The notes beneath the pieces are model-generated. The model did not search any database and was not told the origin of the DNA. It saw only the letters and a list, made by a program, of their open reading frames with translations. 64,000 nucleotides of DNA from the NCBI RefSeq assembly GCF_013149805.1, contig NZ_JABEZT010000002.1, positions 310,001 through 374,000 of the forward strand, read 5' to 3'. The position numbers and the translations under genes are program-made. Of this stretch, positions 16,153 to 24,053 are shown piece by piece. Position 1 is the first letter of the stretch. The number at the start of each line of letters is the position of its first letter. This DNA comes from Isoptericola chiayiensis (GTDB lineage: Bacteria; Actinomycetota; Actinomycetes; Actinomycetales; Cellulomonadaceae).

Positions 16153-16169
16153 GGGCCGCAGAACGGCCC
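16153..16169 (-). terminator. Possible short hairpin downstream of the SatD pair
   Basis: GGGCCG and CGGCCC pair around a five-base loop just after the stop of the small membrane gene and ahead of efp. It could end the satD transcript or form part of the efp leader. Confidence 0.3.
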
Positions 16170-16177
16170 GGGTCATT

Positions 16178-16561
16178 CTACAGGCCGCCCAGCAGCGCCC
16201 GGCCCGCGAGGCCCACCCCGGCCGACCAGACCAGCGAGGCCAGGCTGCCGACGACGAACCGCTCGCCGGCCACGGGGTGCTCCCGCAGCTCGGGCAACCG
16301 ACCCAGCGCCTTGACGGCGACGACGACCGCGACCCCCTCGGGGTAGCCCACGAGGATGGTGCCGGTGATCGCGAAGCGTTCGAGCAGACCGATCCAGGTG
16401 CCGTTGCCGAGCACGGCCAGCGCCTCGGCCCGCGCCGAGACCTCGGTGGACTCGGCGTGCCGCAGCACCAGCGGGACCAGCCACGAGCCGGCGGCCACGC
16501 TCACGGCCAGCGCTCCGACGGCGACCAGCACGACCACCCACGGTTCGGACACTCTCGTCAC
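16178..16561 (-). CDS. Small membrane protein paired with SatD
   Basis: A 127-residue protein of unknown function with about three predicted membrane helices (residues 8-30, 64-86 and 102-123). The central ERFAITGTILVGYPEGVAVV followed by AVKALGRLPEL and the ERFVVGSLAS motif resemble the C-terminal part of the DUF3307-type membrane proteins often found beside satD. The usual N-terminal DUF3307 portion is missing here. The GTG start at 16561 overlaps the satD stop as GTGA, so the two proteins are made together. Confidence 0.72.
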   Translation of the reverse strand: MTRVSEPWVVVLVAVGALAVSVAAGSWLVPLVLRHAESTEVSARAEALAVLGNGTWIGLLERFAITGTILVGYPEGVAVVVAVKALGRLPELREHPVAGERFVVGSLASLVWSAGVGLAGRALLGGL

Positions 16562-17253
16562 CCTTCGTCGTCGACGTCCGCCCCGACGTCCGCGGCGGTC
16601 GCCGCGGTGTCGGCGGCGGCCACCAGGCGGACCACCAGCGGGCGCACCGCCTCGGTCTCGTGCCACAGCGCCGTGCGCAGCCGCTGGCTGACCGCCTGCT
16701 CGCTGATGCCGAGCGCCTCGGCGGCGGCCCGCTGCGGGCCGTCCGACGTCGGGTGCTCGCCGAGCGTATCGACGGCCTCCCACCCCGCGACGGACCGACG
16801 CGCCGTGACCGCGCCGCACAGCCGCAGCAGCGCCTCGGCGTCGGCGGCGACCGTCGCGGCGGGCTCGCCCTCGGCGCCGCTGAGCGCCAGGGGGACGGAC
16901 AGACCCTTGCGCTTGGCCTGCTCGACCGCGGCGCGGGCTCGGACGAACGCCGGACCCGAGGCGGCCCGGGAGGCGTCGGGCAGCGGCTCGTCGACCGCAC
17001 CCACCCCCACGCCGACGGACCAGCCGCCGTCGCGCACCAGCTCTTCGACGAGCTCGACGGCGAGCTCGGCCCCGTCCTGGTCCGCCGCCAGCACCCCCTG
17101 CACCTCGTCCCCCACCGTGCGCTCGAACGGGAGCACGAGGCCGTCCACGGGCCCGTCCGGGCCGTGGGTGCAGGCGTGCAGGACGTCGAGCACCACGGGC
17201 ACGAGGTCGCCGCGGGTGGTGCTCGCTCGCTGGTCCACCGTCAGGACGATCAT
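16558..17253 (-). CDS. SatD family protein with C-terminal helix-turn-helix
   Basis: A 231-residue protein of the SatD family, named after a gene in the acid-tolerance sat operon of Streptococcus mutans; its biochemical role is not established. The N-terminal part (MIVLTVDQRAS...GDEVQGVLA) matches the family, and the segment AAAEALGISEQAVSQRLRTA near residue 175 looks like a sigma region 4-type helix-turn-helix. A DNA-binding, possibly self-regulating role is therefore plausible. The ATG lacks a Shine-Dalgarno sequence and sits six bases after a TATACT box, indicating a leaderless mRNA. It forms a two-gene unit with the membrane protein that follows. Confidence 0.8.
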   Translation of the reverse strand: MIVLTVDQRASTTRGDLVPVVLDVLHACTHGPDGPVDGLVLPFERTVGDEVQGVLAADQDGAELAVELVEELVRDGGWSVGVGVGAVDEPLPDASRAASGPAFVRARAAVEQAKRKGLSVPLALSGAEGEPAATVAADAEALLRLCGAVTARRSVAGWEAVDTLGEHPTSDGPQRAAAEALGISEQAVSQRLRTALWHETEAVRPLVVRLVAAADTAATAADVGADVDDEG

Positions 17254-17259
17254 GAATCA

Positions 17260-17305
17260 AGTATAGAGGGCTGATCAAACACAATCTAGGCTGAAGGCTT
17301 GATCA
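17260..17305 (-). promoter_or_regulatory. satD promoter with duplicated TGATCA motif
   Basis: TATACT (17265-17260 on the minus strand) is followed by six bases and the satD ATG. Two TGATCA palindromes lie upstream at 17272-17277 and 17300-17305, each followed on the minus strand by a GCCYTC-like sequence. The inner one sits in the spacer between the -10 and -35 regions, a typical operator position. Operator function is inferred. The region is strikingly AT-richer than its surroundings. Confidence 0.55.
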
Positions 17306-17313
17306 CCCGAGAT

Positions 17314-17766
17314 CTAGCCCTTGAGCTTGCCCGCCAACGCCTGCAGCGCCAGCCGGTACGAGTCGAACCCGAACCCGGCGACCGTGCCCGTGGCGATCCC
17401 GGCCACGACCGAGTAGTGGCGGAAGGACTCCCGCGCCGCCGGGTTGGACAGGTGCACCTCGACCAGCAGCAGGCCCGACGTCGTCACCTGCGCCGCCGCG
17501 TCCCGCAGGGCGTAGCTGTAGTGGGTGAAGGCTGCCGGGTTGAGGACCACGTGCGCCCGGGTGTCCACCGCCTCGTGCAGCCAACCCACCAGCTCCGACT
17601 CGTCGTCGGTCTGGCGGACCTCCACGCTCATCCCGAGCCCGCTCCCCCACGCACCCGCCTGCACCTCCAGATCGGCCATCGAGGCGTGGCCGTAGATCTC
17701 GGGCTCGCGGACGCCGAGCCGTCCGAGGTTGGGACCGTTCAGGACGAGGACGCGCGTGTCAGCCAT
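17314..17766 (-). CDS. aroQ: 3-dehydroquinate dehydratase, type II
   Basis: Third step of the shikimate pathway, converting 3-dehydroquinate to 3-dehydroshikimate. The 150-residue length, the opening LVLNGPNLGRLGVREPEIYG with the catalytic tyrosine, the NPAAFTHYSYALRDA stretch and the VEVHLSNPAARESFRHYS motif are those of the dodecameric type II enzyme. It is separated by about 5 kb from aroB-aroK-aroC and has its own leaderless-type promoter (TAGGCT six bases before the ATG). Confidence 0.96.
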   Translation of the reverse strand: MADTRVLVLNGPNLGRLGVREPEIYGHASMADLEVQAGAWGSGLGMSVEVRQTDDESELVGWLHEAVDTRAHVVLNPAAFTHYSYALRDAAAQVTTSGLLLVEVHLSNPAARESFRHYSVVAGIATGTVAGFGFDSYRLALQALAGKLKG

Positions 17767-17772
17767 GCCCCG

Positions 17773-17778
17773 AGCCTA
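17773..17778 (-). promoter_or_regulatory. aroQ -10 box, leaderless type
   Basis: TAGGCT on the minus strand ends six bases before the aroQ ATG. The box overlaps the TAG stop codon of the preceding gene. Confidence 0.5.
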
Positions 17779-18213
17779 GACGGACCGGGCCGCCCAACCG
17801 CTCCACCGGCTCACCCGGACACGCACCACCGGTCCCGCCGGTGGACGGTCCCGGTAGGGCCCGTAGCGGGCGGCCAGCGCCTCGAGGGCCTCGCAGCGCT
17901 GCGTGCCGCCGTCGTCGATCGTGGCCGTGCCGTCCGCCCGCACCCACCACAGGCGGTCCCAGTCGTCGTCGTAGGCGTCGGCGAGCAGCGCGACGCGCGG
18001 GTTGGCGGTCACGTTGCGCAGCCGGCGCAGGGCGTGGGTCGCCTTGGGCTTGTGGTCGACGGCCCAGACCACGGCGTCGCCGTCGGCGGTGTCGAGCACC
18101 GCGAAGGTGATCGGCACCAGGTGCGGCACGGCGGCGAGGTCGGCCGTGGCCAGGTAGGCGTGCCGTGCGGCGGCGAAGCGGCGGCGGCACTCGTCCGGGT
18201 CGAGCCGCGGCAC
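17776..18213 (-). CDS. PPOX-class probable F420-dependent oxidoreductase (TIGR03668-like)
   Basis: A 145-residue split-barrel flavin/deazaflavin protein. The opening RFAAARHAYLATADLAAVPHLVPI, the HKPKATHALRRLRNV stretch and the LLADAYDDDWDRLWWVRADG motif are characteristic of the TIGR03668 family (Rv0121c relatives), which is expected to bind cofactor F420. The substrate is unknown. It begins at a GTG one base after the stop of the DUF1801 gene and ends nine bases before aroQ. Confidence 0.82.
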   Translation of the reverse strand: MPRLDPDECRRRFAAARHAYLATADLAAVPHLVPITFAVLDTADGDAVVWAVDHKPKATHALRRLRNVTANPRVALLADAYDDDWDRLWWVRADGTATIDDGGTQRCEALEALAARYGPYRDRPPAGPVVRVRVSRWSGWAARSV

Positions 18214-18214
18214 G

Positions 18215-18568
18215 TCAGCGTGCCGCTGCGTCGATCTCGTCGCGCCGCAGCACCACGAGACGGTCGATCACGTCGTCGGGCAGGGGGTGGTCGTGGCGGA
18301 AGCCGATCGAACCCTTGGTCACCCGGAAACCCGCGAGGTCGGCGGACACGGCCGTGACCACCGCCGGGCTGAACGGGTAGACGCCGACGTGCTTCGCGGT
18401 GCGGACCACGCTGATCAGCGGGCTGCCGCGGTAGCGCAGGGCCGGCATCCCGTAGCTGGCGCCCTCCTCGGCGTCGGGCACGACGGCGCGGGCGCGGTCG
18501 ACCACGCGCCCGACCGCGCTGCGTGCTGGCTCCTGCAACGACGCGACGTAGTCGCTCACCTCACCCAC
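18215..18568 (-). CDS. DUF1801-family protein
   Basis: A 117-residue protein of unknown function. The sequence VPDAEEGASYGMPALRYRGSP followed by VRTAKHVGVYPF is typical of DUF1801/YdhG-like proteins. The GTG at 18568 is chosen because the family similarity begins there and a CATGAT box six bases upstream could make it leaderless. A GTG three codons downstream is the alternative, and the frame remains open upstream without homology. It is followed one base later by the PPOX gene. Confidence 0.72.
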   Translation of the reverse strand: MGEVSDYVASLQEPARSAVGRVVDRARAVVPDAEEGASYGMPALRYRGSPLISVVRTAKHVGVYPFSPAVVTAVSADLAGFRVTKGSIGFRHDHPLPDDVIDRLVVLRRDEIDAAAR

Positions 18569-18629
18569 AGAGGCATCATGCCTGCCGCGCGGGCGCCCCG
18601 CGCGACGGCCGGACGGGATGCCGCTCGGC

Positions 18630-20003
18630 TCAGCGTTCGAGGGGGTCGGTGACAGCCAGCATGAGGACCAGCCCGGCCAGGAGCACCGCGGCGATGCCGA
18701 GCGCACCCCAGATCGTGGCGCCCGTCAGCGCGATGATCGCGGTCCACAGCGCCGGGGTCAGGAACGACACCGCCCGCCCGGTGGTGGCGTACAGACCGAA
18801 GATCTCCGACTCGTGACCGGCCGGGGTCACGCGGGCCAGGAAGGACCGGGACGCCGCCTGCGCGGGACCGACGAACAGGGTCAGGGTCAGGCCGGCGACC
18901 CAGAAGGCCGTCTTGCCCGCCGGGAGGAGCGCGACGACCACGACGATGCACGTGATCAGGGCCACCAGGGACCACAGGATGACCGACCGCGGCCCGAGAC
19001 GGTCGTCCAGGCGGCCGGCCAGGATCGTGGTCACGCCGGCCAGCAGGTTGGCGAGCACGCCGAAGATCAGGACCTCCTGGTCGGTGAACCGGTACGACAC
19101 GGCGGCGACGATCGCCCCGAAGGTGAAGACGCCCGCGAGCCCGTCGCGGTAGACGGCGCTGGCGAGCAGGAACCAGAACGTGGTGCGGGCGTCCCGCCAC
19201 AGCGCGACGACGTCGCGCCACAGCTGGGCGTACCCGGCGAAGAAGCCCACACGGGGCCGGTCGGCGGCGGGCGGGGCCTCGGGCACGTGGCGGAACAGCG
19301 GCCAGGCGAACGCGAGCGCCCACAGCCCGCACCCGACCGCGATCACGCGGTAGCCCATGCCGTCGGAGGTGTCCATGCCGAAGAAGTCGAGCTCGGTCGC
19401 CACGACGACCGCCAGGAGGGCGACGATGCCCCCGACGTACCCCAGGCCCCACCCCAGGCCCGAGACGCGACCGACCGTGCGCGGCGTCGAGACCTGGGTC
19501 AGCATCGCGTTGTAGTTCACGCCCGCGATCTCCGAGGCCACGCTGCCGAGGGACACCAGCGCGGCACCGAGCGCGAAGTACGCCGGGTCGGCCCGGACGA
19601 ACCCGAGACCGAACATCGCCACGACCAGCACGACCGTGCCCGCGGCGAGCCACGCCTTGCGCCGGCCGGCCACGTCGGCGCGGCGCCCGAGCACCGGTGC
19701 GAGCAGCGCCACCAGGACGCCGCCGACGGTGATCCAGGCACCCAGACCGCTGGACAGGTCCGCCAGGGCCCGCTCGCGCACGGGGTCGTTCTCCCCCAGG
19801 GCCGCCACGGCCGGGTCCAGGAAGGCGTCGCTGTTGAGGTACAGCGCCGTGAAGACGAACGTCAGGATCACGGTGTTGTACGGCTGGGTGGCCCAGTCCC
19901 ACAGCGCCCACGACCGCACCCGGCGACGTCGTTCGGCAGCGGGCAGGGAGTCGAACGGTACGGACTCGGCACCGGACGGCGTCGTCGGGGTGGTGTCGCT
20001 CAT
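18630..20003 (-). CDS. MFS transporter, UMF1/Atg22-like family
   Basis: A 457-residue integral membrane protein with about twelve predicted membrane helices. The N-terminal SWALWDWATQPYNTVILTFVF and the GRVSGLGWGLGYVGGIVAL segment are the hallmark of the UMF1 (unknown major facilitator 1) family related to yeast Atg22. The substrate is not known. It stands alone between the DUF1801 gene and the DUF2236 gene, all on the minus strand. Confidence 0.88.
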   Translation of the reverse strand: MSDTTPTTPSGAESVPFDSLPAAERRRRVRSWALWDWATQPYNTVILTFVFTALYLNSDAFLDPAVAALGENDPVRERALADLSSGLGAWITVGGVLVALLAPVLGRRADVAGRRKAWLAAGTVVLVVAMFGLGFVRADPAYFALGAALVSLGSVASEIAGVNYNAMLTQVSTPRTVGRVSGLGWGLGYVGGIVALLAVVVATELDFFGMDTSDGMGYRVIAVGCGLWALAFAWPLFRHVPEAPPAADRPRVGFFAGYAQLWRDVVALWRDARTTFWFLLASAVYRDGLAGVFTFGAIVAAVSYRFTDQEVLIFGVLANLLAGVTTILAGRLDDRLGPRSVILWSLVALITCIVVVVALLPAGKTAFWVAGLTLTLFVGPAQAASRSFLARVTPAGHESEIFGLYATTGRAVSFLTPALWTAIIALTGATIWGALGIAAVLLAGLVLMLAVTDPLER

Positions 20004-20060
20004 GTCGGACGAGTCTGCCGCACCTGGGTGAACGGGAGGTGGCGCCGCGCTGCGCGCCGC

Positions 20061-20960
20061 TCAGCGCACCCGGTCGGGGTCCGCGTCCGGGTCGCGCACG
20101 GGCGGGGGGTCGCCCGCGAGCGCCCAGCGGATGGCCCGGGTGGCCAGTCGTCCGCCGGCGCGGACGGGGGCGGGGTCGCCGTGCAGGGGCCAGGGGGCGG
20201 GGAGCAGGTCCTGCGCCCAGGGGGGCAGGGTGCCGTAGGCGCCGGCGGCGAGGAGGGCGTAGGGGGCGCGGGCGATCCGGGGCAGCGGTGGTTCGCCGAG
20301 CAGGAACCGGGCGACGTCGTCGGAGGCGGGGGTGGCGGCGAGCTCGGGCCGGAACTCCTCGAGGGCGGCGTGCAGCGCGGCGACGGTGCGGGGCGGGTCA
20401 GCGGCGCCGAGCCGGTCGGCGACGGTGGCGGCCTGGGCGAGGTAGGCGTCGCAGCCGGCGGCGTCGAGCGGTCGGGCGCCGAAGCGTTGGTGCGCGGTGA
20501 GGAAGCTGTCGACCTCGGCGGTGTGGACCCAGCGCAGCAACCAGGGGTCGTCGGCGGCGTAGGCGAGGCCCTCGGGGGTGGTGCCGCGGATGCGGGAGTG
20601 CACGGCGCGGACGACGTCGACGGCTTCCTGGGCGTCGGTGGCGGTCGCGAAGGTGGTGCGGGCGAGGAACGTGGAGGTGCGGCCCAGGCGGCCCCAGGGG
20701 TCGCCGCGGTAGCCGGAGTGGGAGGCGACGGCGGCCATCGCGGCGGGGTGCAGGGACTGCAGCAGCAGGGCGCGCAGCCCGCCGGGGAACATGGAGGCGT
20801 CGCCGTGGACGCGGGCGACGGCGGAGTCGTCGTCGAACCAGCGGGGCCCGGGGCTGGTGTGGATGCGTTCGCGTTCGACACGTCCGGCGGCGCCGCCGGA
20901 GACCTTCTCGAAGAGGGTTCGTCCGGCGCGTCGCTGGAGGCTTCGCACGGGGTGCGGCAT
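20061..20960 (-). CDS. Oxygenase MpaB family protein (DUF2236)
   Basis: A 299-residue protein matching the DUF2236/MpaB family, which includes the haem-dependent latex-clearing and mycophenolate-pathway enzymes. Visible family features are RVHGDASMFPGGLRALLLQ, then SLHPAAMAAVASHSGYRGDPWGR, and LLRWVHTAEVDSFL with its conserved histidine. The substrate cannot be inferred. It is divergent from the alpha/beta hydrolase gene, with 88 bases between the two starts. Confidence 0.85.
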   Translation of the reverse strand: MPHPVRSLQRRAGRTLFEKVSGGAAGRVERERIHTSPGPRWFDDDSAVARVHGDASMFPGGLRALLLQSLHPAAMAAVASHSGYRGDPWGRLGRTSTFLARTTFATATDAQEAVDVVRAVHSRIRGTTPEGLAYAADDPWLLRWVHTAEVDSFLTAHQRFGARPLDAAGCDAYLAQAATVADRLGAADPPRTVAALHAALEEFRPELAATPASDDVARFLLGEPPLPRIARAPYALLAAGAYGTLPPWAQDLLPAPWPLHGDPAPVRAGGRLATRAIRWALAGDPPPVRDPDADPDRVR

Positions 20961-21036
20961 GGGTCCATTGTGCGCCCCGGGTGGGGATGGTCCGGCCCGG
21001 CGCGGGCCGGCGCTGCGCGGGACGTGTGCGGCGTCG

Positions 21037-21042
21037 TACGGT
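21037..21042 (+). promoter_or_regulatory. -10 box of the hydrolase-GDPD pair, leaderless type
   Basis: TACGGT is followed by six bases (ACGGGG) and then the GTG start of the hydrolase. There is no separate Shine-Dalgarno spacing, so the mRNA is probably leaderless. Confidence 0.45.
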
Positions 21043-21048
21043 ACGGGG

Positions 21049-22029
21049 GTGCCGACTGTCGATGCGCACCGTCCGACGACGGACTGGGTTCCCGACCGGC
21101 TGCTCGACGGCTTCGTGTCGGCGCCGGTGGGCCCGGCGACCCTGGTGCGGCGTGCGGACGGGCTGTCGGCGCCGCGCGGCTACGTGCTGCACGTGCACGG
21201 GTACAACGACTACTTCTTCCAGACCCAGCTGGTCGACGCCCTCGCGCAGGTGGGCCTGGAGTGCTGGGCGGTGGACCTGCGCCGCGCCGGGCGGTCGCTG
21301 CTGCGCGACGACGGCGGTCCGGCCGCGGGGGCCCCGCCGCACTTCGCGGCGTCGCTGCGGGAGTTCGGCGCGGACCTGGACGCCGCGCTGGCGGTGCTGC
21401 GGGCGCGGGCGGGGGGCGCACCCGTCGCGGTGCACGCGCACTCCACCGGTGGGCTGACGGCGGCGATGTGGACGCACGCGCGCGGCGTCCGCGGGCCGGA
21501 CGCCCTGGTGCTGGACTCGCCGTTCCTGGACCTGACCGGGTCGTGGCTGTCGCGGCAGGTCAGCTCCGGCGTGCTGGGCGTGCTCGGCCGGATGCGCCCG
21601 CTGGCGGTGCTCAGCACGCATCCGTCGGTGTACGCCACGTACCAGCACGTCGATGCGGGCGGGCGCTGGGAGTTCGACACCCGGCTGAAGAAGCCCGAGG
21701 GTCAGCCGGTGCGGGCGGCCTGGCTGCGGGCCGTGCGGCGCGCCCAGCTGCGGCTGGCCCGCGGGCTGGCGATCGCCTGCCCGGTGCTCGTGGGACGCTC
21801 GGCCGCCAGCGGAGTGGACAGCCCCGCCAACCCCCGCCTGGACGCTCAGGACACCGTGCTGGACACCCGCCGCATCGCGGCGCTGGTGCCGCGCCTCGGT
21901 CCCGACGTGGCCGAGGCGGTCGTCGACGGCGGGGTGCACGACCTGCTGCTGTCGGCGCCGCCCGCGCGGGAGGCGTACCTGACGGCGGTCACGGAATTTC
22001 TGTCGGCACGACTCGGAGGAGACACATGA
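21049..22029 (+). CDS. Alpha/beta hydrolase (serine hydrolase, lysophospholipase-like)
   Basis: A 326-residue cytosolic hydrolase. It has the oxyanion-region HVHGYNDYF (HG at 50-51), a nucleophile elbow HSTGG with Ser132 and a late histidine in VDGGVHDLLLS, completing a plausible Ser-Asp-His triad. It resembles monoacylglycerol lipase/lysophospholipase-like enzymes. The GTG at 21049 is chosen because similarity begins soon after and a TACGGT box lies six bases before it; the frame is open further upstream. Its end overlaps the next gene as ATGA, so it is co-expressed with the phosphodiesterase, which suggests a joint role in lipid headgroup turnover. Confidence 0.85.
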   Translation: MPTVDAHRPTTDWVPDRLLDGFVSAPVGPATLVRRADGLSAPRGYVLHVHGYNDYFFQTQLVDALAQVGLECWAVDLRRAGRSLLRDDGGPAAGAPPHFAASLREFGADLDAALAVLRARAGGAPVAVHAHSTGGLTAAMWTHARGVRGPDALVLDSPFLDLTGSWLSRQVSSGVLGVLGRMRPLAVLSTHPSVYATYQHVDAGGRWEFDTRLKKPEGQPVRAAWLRAVRRAQLRLARGLAIACPVLVGRSAASGVDSPANPRLDAQDTVLDTRRIAALVPRLGPDVAEAVVDGGVHDLLLSAPPAREAYLTAVTEFLSARLGGDT

Positions 22030-22808
22030 CGGACGGGCACCCGTACTTCGGCGCTCGCGGCGAGGTGGCGGCGCTGGCGCACCGCGGGTTCTCCCACGGC
22101 GCGGAGAACCTGGAGAACTCCATGGCGGCGTTCGCCGCCGCGGTGGACCTGGGGTACCGGTACGTCGAGACCGACTCGCACGGGACGCGCGACGGCGTGG
22201 CGGTCGCCCTGCACGACTCCGACCTGGACCGGACGACCGACGGTCACGGTGCCGTGGCCGACCTGTCCTGGGCGGAGGTGTCCCGGGCTCGGATCGGTGG
22301 CACGGAACCGGTGCCGCGACTGGACGAGCTCCTCGACGCCTGGCCCGACCTGCGGGTCAACATCGACGTCAAGGGTGACTCCGGCGTCGATCCGACCGCG
22401 GCGGCGATCGAGCGCACGGCCAGCCACGACCGGGTGTGCGTCACGTCGTTCTCCCCGCGCCGACGCCGGGCGACGCTGGCCCGGTTGTCCCGCCCCACGG
22501 CGACGAGCGCCGGGATCGGCGAGGTGGTCGGGTTCCTCGCCGGTGCCCGGCTGCGGGTGCCGGGGCTGGTGCGGCGCGCGCTGCGCGACGTCGACGCCCT
22601 GCAGGTCCCCCGTTCCCAGGGCGTGCTGACCGTGGTCGACGCGGCGACGGTGGCCGCGGCGCACCGGGCCGGTCGCCACGTGCACGTGTGGACCGTCGAC
22701 GAGCCGGACGAGATGCGCCGGCTGCTCGACCTCGGCGTCGACGGGATCGTCACCGACCGCGCCGACCTGCTGCGCGACGTGCTGCGCGAGCGCGGACTCT
22801 GGCACTGA
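22026..22808 (+). CDS. Glycerophosphodiester phosphodiesterase family protein
   Basis: A 260-residue TIM-barrel enzyme that cleaves glycerophosphodiesters to glycerol-3-phosphate and an alcohol. The catalytic signature is clear: AHRGFSHGAENLENS, then YVETDSHGTRDGVAVALHD with the metal-binding acidic pair and second histidine, and the C-terminal VHVWTVDEPDEMRRLLDLGVDGIVTD motif (given here in part). No signal peptide is visible, so it acts in the cytoplasm. It is translationally coupled to the hydrolase before it and followed by a large inverted repeat. Confidence 0.92.
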   Translation: MTDGHPYFGARGEVAALAHRGFSHGAENLENSMAAFAAAVDLGYRYVETDSHGTRDGVAVALHDSDLDRTTDGHGAVADLSWAEVSRARIGGTEPVPRLDELLDAWPDLRVNIDVKGDSGVDPTAAAIERTASHDRVCVTSFSPRRRRATLARLSRPTATSAGIGEVVGFLAGARLRVPGLVRRALRDVDALQVPRSQGVLTVVDAATVAAAHRAGRHVHVWTVDEPDEMRRLLDLGVDGIVTDRADLLRDVLRERGLWH

Positions 22809-22814
22809 CCCGAA

Positions 22815-22890
22815 CCGTCCCGTTGTGGGCATGAAATCTGCGGCCCGGAACACTCTCGGAGCCGCACATTTCATGCCCACAACGGGACGG
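22815..22890. repeat. Long near-perfect inverted repeat between convergent genes
   Basis: Two 30-base arms (22815-22844 and 22861-22890) are reverse complements with one C/C mismatch (22838 and 22867). They enclose a 16-base loop that itself begins CCG and ends CGGA. The outer 23 pairs are uninterrupted. It begins six bases after the GDPD stop and ends about 20 bases before the aroB stop, so it could act as a two-way terminator. Its length and its mixed, less GC-extreme sequence (GTTGTGGGCATGAAAT in the arm) also fit a small palindromic repeat element. Confidence 0.9.
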
Positions 22891-22910
22891 CGGGCGGTCG
22901 GGCGAGAGGA

Positions 22911-24053
22911 TCAGGGGGTGAGCTGGACGGTGACGCCCGGGTTGCCCGACGGCGGCTCCTTGGAGATCTCCGCGTACGCCGCGGCGAGCACGGTCGGGTC
23001 GGGACCCTCGAGCCGCACCGGCTTGGCGACGTCGTCCAGGACGACGAACCGCAGCAGGTCGCCGCGGGCCTTCTTGTCGCGGCGCATCGCGGCCAGCAGC
23101 TGGTCCCACCGGTCGCCGCGGTAGGTGGTCGGCAGGCCGACGGCCGTCAGGATCTCGCGGTGCCGGTCCACGACGGCGTCGTCCAGCTTCCCGCCGAGCC
23201 GGCCGAGCTCCGCGGCGAACACCATGCCGACGGCGACCGCCGCGCCGTGGCGCAGCTGGTAGCGCTCGACGAGCTCGATGGCGTGGCCGAGGGTGTGCCC
23301 GTAGTTGAGGATCTCGCGCATACCCTGCTCGGTGAGGTCCTCCCCCACGACGCGCGCCTTGACGCGCACCGACCGTTCGATGAGCTCGGTCAGCACCGCC
23401 CAGGTGTCCTCGGTGGCGTCCGCGCCAGCCCACTCGCGGATCCGCTCCGCGTGGGCCTCGACGAGCTCCAGGATGCGTTCGTCCGCGATGAAGCCCGTCT
23501 TGATCACCTCGGCCATCCCGGCCACGAGGTCCCAGCGCTCCAGGGACTCGAGGGCCGCCAGGTCGCACAGCACCCCCGCGGGCGGGTGGAACGCGCCCAC
23601 CAGGTTCTTGCCCTCGGCGGTGTTGATGCCCGTCTTGCCACCCACGGCGGCGTCTACCATCGCCAGCAGCGTGGTCGGCACGTGCACGACCCGGATGCCG
23701 CGCAGCCAGGTGGCGGCGACGAACCCGGCCAGGTCCGTCGTCGCACCGCCGCCGACGGCCACGATCGCGTCGGACCGCGTGAAGTCGGCCTGCCCCATGA
23801 CCTGCCAGCAGAACGCCGCGACCTGGGCGGTCTTCTGCTCCTCGGCGTCGGGCAGCTCGGCGGCGAACGCCTCGAAGCCCTGGGCGGCGAGGTCCTCGCG
23901 CACGGCGTCGCCGGTCGCCTGCAGGGACGCCGGGTGCATGACCAGCACGCGCCGCACGCCGTCGCCCAGCAGCGAGGGGATCTCGCCGAGCAAGTGGCGG
24001 CCGATCACGACGTCGTAGGGCGTGTCACCGGACACGGTCACGCGGACCGTCAT
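22911..24053 (-). CDS. aroB: 3-dehydroquinate synthase
   Basis: Second step of the shikimate pathway; cyclises DAHP to 3-dehydroquinate using NAD and a metal ion. The 380-residue protein shows the NAD-binding GGGATTDLAGFVAATWLRG, the conserved PTTLLAMVDAAVGGKTGIN and the metal-binding NYGHTLGHAIE. The ATG overlaps the aroK stop as ATGA, making it the last gene of the aroC-aroK-aroB unit. The inverted repeat at 22815-22890 lies just beyond its stop. Confidence 0.98.
   Translation of the reverse strand: MTVRVTVSGDTPYDVVIGRHLLGEIPSLLGDGVRRVLVMHPASLQATGDAVREDLAAQGFEAFAAELPDAEEQKTAQVAAFCWQVMGQADFTRSDAIVAVGGGATTDLAGFVAATWLRGIRVVHVPTTLLAMVDAAVGGKTGINTAEGKNLVGAFHPPAGVLCDLAALESLERWDLVAGMAEVIKTGFIADERILELVEAHAERIREWAGADATEDTWAVLTELIERSVRVKARVVGEDLTEQGMREILNYGHTLGHAIELVERYQLRHGAAVAVGMVFAAELGRLGGKLDDAVVDRHREILTAVGLPTTYRGDRWDQLLAAMRRDKKARGDLLRFVVLDDVAKPVRLEGPDPTVLAAAYAEISKEPPSGNPGVTVQLTP

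Noticed and set aside
18618-22808. A 1396-codon plus-strand frame running through the MFS and DUF2236 region into the GDPD gene
   Set aside because: Only the last 260 codons (GDPD) are real; the rest is antisense to recognisable genes or out of frame with the hydrolase.
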